Assembly (NCBI GenBank): GCA_004431415.1
Contig: QPMI01000195.1
Coordinates: forward strand, 143,790-207,789
Direction: 5' to 3'
DNA from: Cyanophora paradoxa
Lineage: Eukaryota; Glaucocystophyceae; Cyanophorales; Cyanophoraceae
Length of the DNA stretch: 64,000 nucleotides
Shown here in pieces: positions 1-10,599 of the stretch. The position numbers and the translations under genes are program-made. Numbering within the stretch: position 1 is the first letter of the stretch; the number at the start of each line of letters is the position of its first letter. The notes under the pieces were generated by a model. The model had not been told where the DNA came from, made no database searches, and worked only from the letters and a program-made list of their open reading frames with translations.

Positions 1-2165
1 TGTCGTGCTGGGGGTACCGCAGGTGGGGAGGCAGGGCAGGAGGTGATCTCAGGGCGGGCGGGGCATTTTCCCCGTCTGGCGTCGGAGTGGGCCTGGAGGG
101 CAGATGCAGAGGCGAACCGAGTGCCGCAGGTGCAGGAGAAGTCAGACGTCCCGGCGGCGGGTCCTGCATCGGGCAGCTGGGGGAGGGGGGGCCTGGGTGA
201 GGGGGCGACGGGGAGTCGTGCAATTGCTTGGCGGAAGTTTTCCAAGAGAATCCATGGTTGGCCTTCCGAGCCCAAGTCGCAGCAGAAGTCGGTGATGGAG
301 ATGGTATCATGGAGGGAGGGGGCGGGGGAGGGCGGGGGGAGGGGGGACTGGGCGGCTGCACTAGAGGCGAGCGGGAGGGTTTGGAGTCTGCATGTTTGCG
401 GTACCGACGTTTGGTTCTGTCATTGATGCCGTGTCGGAGCTCCCAGGCGTGGTTGCGGGCGCAGCGGTCTCTCCAGATCGCACGGAGGTGTTGGTCGAGG
501 AGCAGCGCTAGGTCTTTTTGGATTGACGATGAGGTGGTCTTGTTGATGCCCAGAGCTGTGCAGAGGGCAGGCAGTCCTGCCGGGGTACCGAGGCGCAGGA
601 GAGCGAGGGCGGGGAAGGGAAGCATGTCAGCCAGGGCCGGGCTGAGTTTTTTCCATAGTGTATCGGCGAGGCCGGGGGGGCGGAAGAGAGCCGGATTTGC
701 GGTGGGGGAGAGAAGGGCGGAATGGAGGGGAGAGGCGGGGTCAGGAGAAACGAGGCGGAGGAAGGGGAAGAGTTGAAAGATGGTATCGTCGTGGCCTAGT
801 GGTTTGGGCGAGTGGCGGAGAACCCGGGTACGGAGGAAAGTCACGAGTGCGTCCTGGAAAGCTTGGAGAAGGAGGCGAGCGGCGGGGCAAGTGAATATGT
901 GGACGAAGTCTTCGGGGGGGTGGGTTGTGGGGTCGGGCGGTCCGGGGTCTGCGGCCACCGGTGGGGGAAGGGGCGAGGGGAGCCCGGGGGGTGCATGTGG
1001 CAGGGGCGGGGAGGGGGGGGTGGGAAGCAGCATCTTCGGGATGGGGGCAGGGGTGGGAGGGAGGTGACAGAAGGGCAGTGGGCGGTGCCGTCGGGGAAGA
1101 GAGGGCCGTAGAGGTCAGGGTCGTGGAGGAGGCGGATGGTGAGGAGGGAAGGCTTCCAAGCATGCATTGGAATCTGACTTTGCGGAGGTGGTCGCCTGTG
1201 GGGGTGCGGCGGTCCGGTGGCTTGTCGGACACTAGGGAGAGGGCTGGAGCGAGGGTAACATGGGGGTTGCTGAGGATGGCCCCCGCGTTGCGAAGTTGGC
1301 GCCAGTCAAGGTATTGGGAGAGGGAGGCTTCGGCTAGGAAGTGAGGGCGGGGGTCCCCCTCGACGCGGTACGCATGGAGTCTGCCTCGGTAGGGCTCGGC
1401 CCCGGGGACTGGGCCGTGGGATAGTGGGGGCGGGAGGCCAACACGGATGAGGAAGCATTTGAAACTGTGGGGAATGAAAAGAAGGGCGGAGAGAGGGGCG
1501 TCGGGGGCTGTTTTAGCAAGCTTGTCAACGGCGTCATTGTGGCGGTTGTCAGGGGTGTAGGCTGGGTTCGGGATACGATTCTTAGCCGGGGTGCGGGCCG
1601 CCTCTTTCTGTGCGGCTGTTTTGGATGTTTTGGCGGACCGTGGTTGTGGCAGGGTGGCTTCACGGTGAGCGGCTTCAGTTAGGATGGACGCCGCTTCGAG
1701 TGGGGTAGCGTGGGACGGCCGGAAGAGACGGCGCGCTGTGGCGGAGGCTTCGTTGCGAGCCAGGTCGGCGAGCTGAGAGGCGAGTTCTTGGGCGTAGCGG
1801 GCGCCGGGAGGGAGGGGGGTGGCGGGCCCTTCGGGGCGGGGCGGGGGAGACTCAAGCACAGTTGGGGAGCGCGGGAGGGCTGGATGGTTGGGAGAGGATG
1901 GTGGGGAGTCGAGGGTAGGGAGGGTGCCGCCGGTGGAGACTGGGGGGCGGCGCGGCGGATGGGTACGCCCGGGGAAGGTCGGCGGGGGCCGGAGGGCCGG
2001 GAGGGTTGGGCTGCAGCATAGGGGGTCAAGGGTGACGGACCCGTAGCAGAGGCTGAGGGCAATATATTCACGGTATCTGCGGAGCGCTGCAGCGTCGGCC
2101 TGAATGTAGGCTGGGGGGCGGGGCAGGTCCGACGGGGTAAGTGCTGAGGAGCGACTGAGTAGGTC
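1..2165 (-). pseudogene. LINE-type retrotransposon remnant (RNase H to C-terminal zinc-knuckle region)
   Basis: Read on the minus strand, this stretch gives pieces of a non-LTR retrotransposon polyprotein spread over shifting frames. Around 1,517-1,545 the peptide RHNDAVDKLAKTA resembles the end of a retroelement RNase H domain, where the last catalytic Asp sits. Further downstream, near 850-925, PEDFVHIFTCPAARLLL looks like the His/Cys knuckle common near the C-terminus of LINE ORF2, followed by about 150 residues without a recognised domain. No reverse transcriptase or endonuclease is visible, and reading needs at least one frame change between about 1,100 and 1,180. The 5' side breaks off near 2,165, where a plus-strand gene begins. 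The left end is outside the window. A second degraded copy lies at 36.7-37.4 kb. Assignment to LINEs is by family pattern; the clade is unknown. Confidence 0.55.
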
Positions 2166-2299
2166 AGCTGTGAGGAGGAGGAGTGGACCGCAGGCCGTGC
2201 TGTTTGGGGGCTGGAAACTCGTCGTCGTCGCCGCCCCCCCCGCCGCCGCTGCCGCCACCGCCGCCCTCCCTCCCCCTGGAGGCCCTTCCCCCGCGCAGC

Positions 2300-3354
2300 A
2301 CCCTCCTCCTCTTCCTCCTCCTCGCGATCCGCGCGCGCAGAGGGCCCGGCGCCGTCGCCCACCGTTGCCGCGCGGCCGTCCCGCGGCGCGGCCGCCGGGG
2401 AGAAGGAGAGCGGGGCGAGGGCCGGGCCGGGGAGCGCCGGGAGCTCGGGGTCGGGCCGGGCCGCCCAGGAGAGCACCGAGACGAGTTCGGGGTCGCAAGA
2501 GGAGGAGGCGGAAGAGGAGGAGGAGGAGGAGGAGGAAGAGGAGGAGGGGGAGGAGAGCGGGTCGTCCGCCGAGCGGCCCCGGAAACCGAAGCGCTTCCAC
2601 TGGCAGCGGCGCCGCCTCGACCCGGGGGACCAGATGGAGCTGGACCTCGCCCGGGGCGAGGGCCGCTACTGCGAGACCTGCAAGCGGGTAAGGAACTCCC
2701 CACCCGCGACCCCCCAAGCACGCGTGCCGCGCACCCTCACCGACTGTAGATCTTCCAGACGGCTCCGGCGGGAGCTGTTCCGGCGGGGCGAGCCGCACGC
2801 GGGCGAGGCGGGGAGGGGGCGCGGGGCACGGGCGAGGGCACGGGCGGGGTGCGGGGTCGTCCGCGGCCCTCCCCGCCCCCGTGCACGTCGCGCAGCCGGC
2901 TTCCGAGGGGCCCCCGCCTCCAACCTGGCACCTTCGGTGGGTCAGCGCGAGCCCGTACCCCCCCGGGCAGGTCGCGGCGGCGATGGCGACGCACTCGACG
3001 GACCCGCTCCCGCGGACGGTCTTTGCTCGGCTCGTCCAGACCGTGCGCCTCCCCAGCGGCAAGTTCGAGTCCCGCTGGGTCGTGCTGCGGCGCTTCGGGG
3101 CCTTCTGGACGCCGGGCTCCGAGGGCAGCGGGCGCGAGTGGAGGGGGGTACGGGCGCTCGCGCCCGTCGACTACGACGCGAGAAACGGGAGCGTGGACAT
3201 CAGGACGCCCGCCGCTCGCATCTCCGACCTCCTCGGGCTCGGCTCCGGCACGCGGGCGCCGTCGCCGCCGCCTCCGCGGTCCGGGGAGGGAGCCTGGGGC
3301 GAGGGAGGGGCCTTTCGGCCGCGGGGCCGGCCCCGGAAGCGCCCGGGTACCTGA
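2300..3354 (+). CDS. Spliced gene with acidic tract and C-terminal AT-hook, possibly chromatin-associated
   Basis: At least two exons are visible. The first reads through Ser-rich and Gly/Ala-rich sequence into an almost pure Glu run (about 2,495-2,560), then a basic RPRKPKRFHWQRRR segment and RYCETCKR, ending at a strong donor (GTAAGG at 2,692). A candidate acceptor follows at 2,749. A convincing downstream exon begins after CAG at 2,971, with peptides such as TVFARLVQTVRLPSGK and RWVVLRRFGAFWTP, and ends in PRGRPRKRPGT before TGA at 3,352-3,354. The GRP core flanked by Arg/Lys is a classical AT-hook, which binds the minor groove of AT-rich DNA. The 5' end is unresolved: no ATG lies in frame upstream, so the start is in an unseen exon or upstream of the GC-rich stretch. 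The middle splice junction near 2,840 is a guess. No family was recognised for the central domain. Confidence 0.5.
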
Positions 3355-4390
3355 CTCGGGGGGTCGGTTCGGGTCCCAGCGCCCCAGGCTTGCGGACGCA
3401 GCCGGCGCGGTGCGCACCATCGGATCCGCCGTGCTCGAAAGGGGCGGGCAAAACTTCAACGGGGTCCTGGGGCGAAGGTCGGCTCCGGAGGGGGGGGGGT
3501 ACGGGTACTTTGTGCGCACCCCCACGGCGTGCCGCACATCGTTCGATCGGGAATGACAAGGAGAGTGCGGAGAGGCGGTCGGCGGGCCTCGGGGGCGCCG
3601 GTGTCGAGGGGTAGATTGAAAAAACTGCGCGGGGCCGGTCTCGGGACGGGATGGGCGGCAGCGCGGGGCCGGAGGGGCGAGCTTAAAGCGCACCGACGGT
3701 GCTGGGCACAACCGGAGCGCCCCGACCCGCGATCGGGCGCGGTCGGGGCGACCCGCGGGGCGCCTGGGTCGGGGGAGGCGGCTGCGACTCCTGCGAGCCA
3801 GGTCAGAGCGTAGCGGTGTGGAATCGGTGCTGAAATCGCACGCGGGCACGCCTCGTCCTCGGGAACGCGTGGGGAGCAGTCGGATGGCGCGGTCGAGCGG
3901 GCTGCGACGGATCGAGGAGCACGTGGGCGCGAGGGAAGAGCGATCGGGATGGATCGGGGCGCCAGGCGCCGTCGGCCGCTCGCTGTGCGCCGATCGGTGC
4001 GCTCGGGGGTTGGGGCGCCGGGAACAGCACGTTCGAAGCACTTGAATGTGGACGACCAGGCCCGCTGCGTCCGCAGCAAACACGAATCTTTGCGCGAGAG
4101 CTCCCGGGGGTACGCGGCAGCGGGCGGGGTACAAGGGGATAGTGCTCTGGGGATGCCCGGTCCGCCTGTAGTGTGCGTAAAGCTTAAGGCTGACGAACCC
4201 ACAAAGTACGATTGGCCGGCCGTCGAGGCACCTCGGAGCCGAGCCGTCACGAGGTCCGCGCAGCCGCACGCCCGGACGTGCTCTATCGCCCCCGATCCGC
4301 CGCGCATCGTTGAACGGTCCGCCAGGGGACCGCCTCGACCGCCTGCGCGGCTCCGCCTCGCCGCGGCGGTTATCGTTGCGAGGTGAGCGG
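3355..4390. other. GC-rich stretch without a convincing gene
   Basis: Several overlapping open frames exist on both strands, but none shows a recognisable domain, balanced composition or splice signals. It probably holds the 3' UTR of the AT-hook gene at its left end. Confidence 0.4.
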
Positions 4391-4471
4391 CGCGGGATGC
4401 TAGTTAACTTACTTAGTAAAACACTTAAGCAATGCGCGCATGCGCACTAGTACTGAATGCGGTATAACTCT

Positions 4472-4519
4472 GTACCAGATTAATGCGTTTTCTGCAACGA
4501 AAACGCATTAATTTGGTAC
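4472..4519. repeat. Inverted repeat, 21-bp arms with 6-bp loop
   Basis: Left arm starts GTACCAGATTAATGCG and is matched by the right arm with one mismatch around the loop TGCAAC. The word ATTAATGCG recurs at 44.3-44.6 kb and 46.08-46.1 kb, so the hairpin may belong to a dispersed repeat family. Confidence 0.8.
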
Positions 4520-4779
4520 CGCTTAATATCAAAACGCTAAGAAACCGCTGTAACCCCCTGCCTTTCAAGTGCGTGTTATCGGCCGCGGCGGCCGTGGCCA
4601 CGGGCCCATGGCGACTCACCGCAATCGTCCGAATCATCAGTGTCAACGGTGTCTAATCGCTCTTCTATCTACTAGGCTACTTATACTTCGGCCCCCACCC
4701 CCGGTTGCGAGCGTGGCCCCCGGAGGATACGGAAGCTGCCAGCAAGCTTTAGTGCCACGCGCCCGGCCTGGACAAGTAG

Positions 4780-5900
4780 AGATGTATCCCCCCTCTGTCT
4801 CTGACGAAGGGCCGAGGGGAGCGGGGGGTGGCACGCGGGGGGCCCACCGGCTCCACCTCCGCCTCGTCCTCGGCATCGGCCTCGAGCTCCTCGGTCTCCT
4901 TTGCGTCGAGTGCCCGCGCAGCGACTCGATCACCGACTGGTGCCGCGCCCACGTCAGGGAAAAAAGAAGGGGGGGGAAGAAGGGAAGGGGGGGGGGGAAA
5001 GGACCTCGCGGTCCGCGAGCTCGCCGCGGAGCTGCGCATGCCGCGCCTGTGCCTTCAGCTTCCCGAGCTCCACCTGTACCCCCCGGGCCCGGCCCGGCCC
5101 CGCTCAGCTCGAGGCCGAGCGGAGGAGGCGGCGGGGTGGGGACCTGCGAGGCGGTGCAGGTGACGCAGCGCAAGGACTGGCCCGCCTGACCCGCGTCCGA
5201 CGAGCGCCGCCGCGCCGCCCGCGCCTGCCAGGGCGCCGGCCCCCGTCAGCGCTCGTTGTAATCATCACGCAGTCAATTAAGATCGTGAAACAGAAAAGAA
5301 GAAGATGATGATGAAGAAATTCAAAGCAATCTAGATCTTCTCTCAAATGTTATCCTGCGGCCCGTTCGTTCGCGCCCCCCCCCCCCCCCCCCCCCCCCCC
5401 CCCGCCGGCCGCACCTGCCGCTTCAGCGCCTCCACCTCGTCCTCCAGCGCCGCGAGCCGCTGCGGCGAGGGCGGGGCGGGGCGCGTCGCGTCGGGTCGGG
5501 TCGCGTCGGGCGGGGCAGGGCGGGCGGGCGGGGCCAGGGCGCGGGCCGGAGGCGGCTAAAGACATGTATTCATCATAGAAGCGAGGCTAAATTTATATAC
5601 GATAGATCACATATATACAAAGCGGGCGGGCGGCTTGGCGGACCTCGCGGTCCCTCTGGAGGGTGGCGACCCCATCATGAAAGCGGGGCTCGGATTTGTA
5701 TGAGATAGATCACGCATACTAAAGACGTTTATATGTTTACGGCGCCTTTGCGTTTATATGTTTACGGCGCCTTTACATGTTATGCCATAGAAGCGGGGAT
5801 CAGATTTTATAGGAAGATCAGACAGGGCGGACCTCGCGGTCCCTTTGGAGGGCGGCGACCTCGGCCTCCAACGCCGCCTGCTTCTGCGGGCGCGGCGGGG
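4780..5900 (-). pseudogene. Duplicated, broken copy of the 3' exons of the giant coiled-coil gene
   Basis: This block matches 51.76-52.85 kb in both exons and introns. Copies of the exons KQAALEAEVAALQRDRE (near 5,840-5,891), RLAALEDEVEALKRQ (near 5,415-5,460), the RCVTCTASQ exon (near 5,150-5,230) and VELGKLKAQAR... (5,005-5,073) are still readable with GT-AG borders. The VELGK exon carries two extra codons. The next exon (about 4,850-4,943) has lost one base relative to its partner, so SVIES runs out of frame before KETEELEADAEDEAEVEP. The two final exons of the parent are absent. On the other side similarity stops near 6,096, where an unrelated plus-strand gene tail begins. The fragment is therefore cut at both ends. 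High intron identity, including the GAAACAGAAAAGAAGAAG stretch, suggests a recent duplication. A single-base assembly error could mimic the frameshift. Confidence 0.7.
5375..5403. repeat. Poly-C tract of 29 bases
   Basis: An uninterrupted run of C lies in the intron beside the RLAALEDEVEALKRQ exon copy. The equivalent position in the intact gene (near 52,302) has only six C residues. Run length in an assembly is uncertain. Confidence 0.85.
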
Positions 5901-6124
5901 GCGGCTCGGGCGGGGGCGGGGGCGAGCTTGAAGGCGGAACCACAGAAGGATTCGCATCGAAATCTCTTGCGGCGCCTGACTAGGCGCTCGACGGGTGCTA
6001 TCGTGGCATCTCCGAGGCTCTTGGGGCGGCTCGGGCGAGTGCGAAACCAGAGGGGGATTCCCTCGAGGGGGATCTCTCGCGGTGCCTATAGTTGCTATGT
6101 CGTCACGCGCGGCGCAGCGACGCG

Positions 6125-6362
6125 ATGGTGCCGACGCACGTCACGCGGACGACGGCGGAGCCGCGGCCCAACGCATACATCCCTGACGAGATTGGTCCGC
6201 GCCCGTGCGGGCCCTTTGCGGGCCCGTCCTCTGACGCGCAAGCGTACCCCCCGCGCAGGCATCCCGAAGCCGTACGGGTCGCAGGCGCCGTTCAAGCCGT
6301 CGGACCTGGCCGCGCAGGGCCGCTACTACAGGAAACCGCAGGCCCGCGAGATCATCATATAG
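6125..6362 (+). CDS. Last two exons of a plus-strand gene, conserved-looking C-terminus
   Basis: The first exon piece (at least 6,125-6,194) reads TTAEPRPNAYIPDEIG and ends at donor G|GTCCGC. The second (6,259-6,362) begins after a pyrimidine-rich acceptor ending GCGCAG and reads IPKPYGSQAPFKPSDLAAQG then RYYRKPQAREIII, stopping at TAG 6,360-6,362. The junction codon is completed exactly (G+GC = Gly). The tail pattern (AYIPDE, IPKPYG, APFKPS, RKP, final Ile-rich end) resembles what I remember for the C-termini of ciliary coiled-coil proteins of the CCDC146/MBO2 type, but this is from memory and unverified. No upstream exons were found; the adjacent DNA to the left is the duplicated fragment of another gene on the opposite strand, so this gene may be 5'-truncated. 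The ATG at 6,125 is simply the first in frame. Confidence 0.5.
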
Positions 6363-7638
6363 CGCCCCGCCCCTCGTCCTCGCTCGGCCCCCCGCCCCTT
6401 CGATCATCCGGCCGCCCTCCCGTCCCCCGTACCCCTTTCTCTTCGTGGCCCCCGTCTCCCCTCCCCTCCCCCTCCCCCCCACCCCCACCCCCCACCGCGC
6501 ACCCCGAACACTCCCCCGGGCCCGTGTTTTTTCTCGAGTACAGACCCGCCTTCGGCGCCTCCCCTCCGAACGCACTGACTGCTCCGATCCGAATCTCGCG
6601 ATGTCGATCGGTGCACGTGCTGCGGCCCCGCTAGCGCTGCGCGTGCTCGGGTGATCCATGCCGGGGTGATTATGATCATGAGCTAGCTTCGAGAAGCCCG
6701 AAGCCCAACGTCCACTGCAACGTCGACCGCGCGAGATCCCCATCAAGAGCACGAGAGCGTCGACGTCCGACGGTCCTTCGAATTCGAATCGAATTAAGCC
6801 GGCGCCTCGTCTGCAGGAAGAGCGCTAGCAAGGCTAGATCACCTCGCGATCATTGCTGCGACTTTATTCACTTCCTTCAATCTATGCTGCACGTGGCCAT
6901 GGTACTATAGTGCGCTGCAAAACTAGAATCGAAAAACGAAAGCGAAAGAGCTGTTCGACATCGACTACGATACTATGATATTAGTGTCGATATCAATGCC
7001 GCATTTATTGCATATGTGAATGCAGCGAGGCATCTACGGTAGATTACTGATCATGATTTATAAATACGGGCTTGCAGAAATGCACCTGATCATGAGCATA
7101 TGCATGCGCAGCAATCATCATGATCAGTACTGAATTGCATTGAAGCCGAGAATCATGATCAGTCCCATGGCCAGAAGACCCTGCGACGACACGTGATCAA
7201 ATGCATGCGCGAATCAACTCCAGAATCTCATTGCAGAGAGCTCACCACGGGTGACTGCGCATGCAGCGAGGCAGCAGCGTTCGGCCAGTAGGGGACGTTG
7301 GTTGCCGAGGTGCTTGGCGTCCAGCGGAAGGCCTGCCAAATAGGTGTTAGCTATGGCGGCATGAAATCGAAATTACAAAGAACGGATGGAGAACTCGCGT
7401 TTGCAAAGACGATAGGAGCGAACGGGGTCTGGCCAGGGGCGGCTTCAATCTCGAGGTTGTACTGCGTTGCGCGATTGGGTCAGATGACTTCGATTTCCAC
7501 AGACCCAGGCCGAAAATCGAACCGCGGTGTTAGTGGAAAACAGCAGGTGGCGGCGTGCCAACTTGGGGGCCTCTGCAATGAGACCGTCGTGAGGAGTTCC
7601 TAGATTGGGCGAACCAATAAAATGTACTATATATTTCA
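6363..7638. other. Intergenic, rich in short palindromic words
   Basis: After a C-rich stretch to about 6,550 the sequence becomes AT-richer, with repeated palindromes such as ATCATGATCA (near 7,110-7,160) and GCATATGCATGC. An open frame at 7,298-7,603 on the plus strand has no recognisable feature. The right end probably includes the 3' UTR of the gene ending at 7,639. Confidence 0.4.
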
Positions 7639-10444
7639 TTAGAACGCACTGAATCTCAGAACCACGCCTGAGTCGCTTTCGGTTACGCTAACATCCGTGG
7701 CTTGAAGCCTGTTGCCGGCATTGTCGGAGATGAAAACGACGACTTGCCGCCGGTCTGCCTGTCGACGTCGACATCGAGCTCGAGTCAGTTGCAGGTCGAT
7801 ATCATCGCGCGCGGAATCTCAATTGCAAGGTAAATTTTAGAAGCTTTCTAACCGGAAGCAAAGTGCCGATAGAGAGGGTGACGAAGTCGGAAGATCCACC
7901 CTGCCAACGTCAACGGTAAATTGATATCGCACGCATCTTTCGTAGACTTGCAGTTACCTGAGGCGCCTGAGCGATGACTTCCCCAAGGTTGAGTTTGTAG
8001 ATTGTGCGGCCCTTGGAGTCCTGCGGAATGATCGTGGGATTAATTTGCGTAGTCAGATATATATATCCCTCCAACATTAATTGCAAAATCTCACCGTCTC
8101 CTTAACAAACTGAGAGATGTTGAACTGTTCGATCGCGAAGTACGGAACGGCGTCAGAGGAGCTTGCAATTGCAATTGGTCGAGGTTGCAATTGCAAGCGC
8201 TATCTTATAATTATACCAAGGAGATATTTGATTTAAATTTTTGGCGGTAGACATTTATACCGATTTGCCGTTGACGAGCACGGAGGCGGATCCGGAGCTG
8301 AAGATCGGCTGCGAAAGCAATATCAATTAGTTCAACAAGAGTTTCTCCTGTAGGATTTTAATCTGCATATGTGGATCGGAGTACACCAGAGGCGGGATGG
8401 GCGTCGGCGAAGGCGACGGCGTTGCGACGGTCGACGATGGAGGCAGCGCGGTCGGCGTTGCGGTCGCGACCGGGGGCTCGCTGCAAGGGGCCCCAAGCCC
8501 GGGGCCGGTTGGCCAACAGCAATTCACACATGCATATGCGCGTGCGGGGTTCGTGATCACCTTGACGGGAGTTGGGTAGGCGACGGAATGACGCTTGCCG
8601 AAGGCGTCGGGGTTGGCGAGCTCGAGAGCTCGAGGCTCGAGCTCGGAGACGGGCTGGGCGACGGGCTGGGGCTGGGAGACGGGCTGGGCGACGGGCTGGG
8701 CGAAGGAGTCGCAACGCAGTTGACTGTTTATAGCTTTCGTAAGCATATATATATGCGCTAATTAAAAGCATGAAATGTCAAATGACGTGCGAACCGGTGA
8801 TGGTCGAATTGAACCCGCCTGCGGCCCCAGATTCGTCGTCGGTGAGACTCTGATAGCGGCGGTCGGAGTTGAACAACACCAGCATTCGATTGGTCGCCGT
8901 CAGGGTGCCAATCTCAGTCGCGTTCGGTTGTACCACGTACGGGTCTGCGTCGGTTGTGGCGCCATACCCGGTCGCGCTTCCGACTGAGGCAATCGATGTG
9001 CTGTTCAGCTCGTATAGCTGCAATTGCAAGGGGAGCAAGTTTTAAACGATGATCATGAACCCGAACGTAGTTTACAGGGCGCCGGCGCGCAAGCGCACGC
9101 ACGTAAACCGGGTCGCAGGCGGGCGAGCAGCTCGACTCAAAGTCCATAGCAGTGAACGTCATATGCAGAGTGCTGCTCGAGGCGCAGTAGCTCGGGAGCC
9201 TGACATCCCTGTCGCCGGCATTACACACATCTTAAGCTTGACTAGCAGATTATGCGATACCAAAGGCGCACCACAAAGCCAAAAGGTTTCGAGGGTACGG
9301 GCTGTAACCGATGTACGTTGTTGTTCCCGGTGTCGCGACTACCGTGTTCGGTGCAAAAGTTCCGATATAAGCGTTGTCGTCGGCATCGACGAATGCAGCG
9401 GGAACTGTTGCAAGCGTTGCAGGAGACGAAGCAGCCACTGCGCGTGCGCGTGCGCGCCGCGGCGCGATCGTCATGATCGGCACCGGTACCGCACCGCGCG
9501 CGGCAGGTGCACGTGCACAAGCTTAAGCTTAAGTGGATTCAGATGTTTGTGATATTTAGAACGATTAATCCTTGAAGGATCATCGGATATATACATATAT
9601 ATGATCGATATTCTGTGATATGAGATATTATATAATTAATCGTAGATATCGATCGCCGAGACGAACCGCTCGACTTGGGTGCAGACCAGTAACGCGACGC
9701 GAAGGATTGACTCCGGTACGCAGTGAATATGTACACGAAAAGAGTTGCGCTGTTACTCGTGTATGCTGTGCCGTTTTCGGCGTTGGCTGCCAGCAGTACA
9801 GGAGGACTGACACCTGTCACGTCCGGTTGCAATCGCCTCGTTGTGAGTTGCAAGAGATTGAAGGCTCAAAGAACAAAACAAAGTGTCGAACCGATGTCTA
9901 TGACCTGTCGAAGGAAATCAAACGTAAGTCGCCAGCTGCAGCAGATCTAGATCTAGAGATCTAGATGTTCGGATCGGAGTGATCATAAGCATGACATGTC
10001 GCGAGCTACAAATTTATGCATACTCTCGTGCGCATGCGCACCCGGATAGCGTTGTCTTGTCTGCCGTTGCTCGTGGTCGCCGCTATCGAGACAAATTCAA
10101 TTTGGACGACATCGCCATCCGTTGCAGCAGTGATCGTCCTGCTCGGGGGTTCGGGCTTACGGGAATGGGCTTGCGATTGCGGGCGACTGCATATATATTC
10201 ATGCGCATGTGCGGCCTGCACGCGCAGCTGACCATCCAGGTGCGCTTCCGTCGCTGTTGTATGTGGCGTTGAGCCACGCGGGCGTCGAAGTAGCGAAAAG
10301 CGCCCCTGGCGCCGTTCCGGCCGTGATCTGGGCGACGGCAGCGGGCACCATGGCCAGGAGGGCGACGCAGACGACGCTGAGCATGAACGTTAACCATGAC
10401 CCGCAGGCCGGAGCCATATGCATCTTGAGCTTAAACTTCGCCAT
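7639..10444 (-). CDS. Multi-exon secreted protein with Ser-Pro hinge (paralogue A)
   Basis: Starts at ATG 10,444 with a signal peptide (basic MAKFKLK, hydrophobic FMLSVVCVALLAMVPAAVA, likely cut before QITAG). Exon 1 ends at 10,233; exon 2 starts at 10,138 and reads TITAATDGDVVQIEFVSIAA. Further exons lie near 9,735-9,850 (PPVLLAANAENGTAYTSNSA), 9,290-9,410 (FVDADDNAYIGTF), 9,109-9,217 (Cys-containing), 8,795-9,017 (TGYGATTDADPYVVQPNATE), 8,561-8,715 (a (Ser-Pro)n run), 8,387-8,480 (Thr/Pro-rich), 8,261-8,308, about 8,095-8,160, 7,961-8,023 (DSKGRTIYKLNLGEVIAQAPQ), 7,857-7,905 (SSDFVTLSIGTLLP) and the last ending TAA at 7,639-7,641. Several N-glycosylation sequons occur. Many acceptors end in TTGCAATTGCAG. 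The layout suggests an extracellular or cell-wall glycoprotein: globular N-terminal region, stiff hinge, C-terminal domain. The last exons resemble those of the gene at 40.0-43.8 kb. Exact borders of the exons near 9,850 and 8,095-8,160 are uncertain. Confidence 0.7.
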
Positions 10445-10599
10445 GGCTTCAAGGCGTGCACGTGAATCTTTCGATCGAGATCTGCAGATCTAGATCTAAA
10501 TTCTAGAACGATATCGATGTGTTTATCTAGCCGCTGAGCTGCGCTTCCGAAGTTCGTATCATATATTATAACCTAGGCGCCGGCCTGCAGCTGCGGCTG

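Noticed and set aside
741-3062. A single 773-codon minus-strand protein
   Set aside because: Its upper half is antisense to the acidic AT-hook gene and its lower half is a shifted LINE remnant; no single gene is supported.
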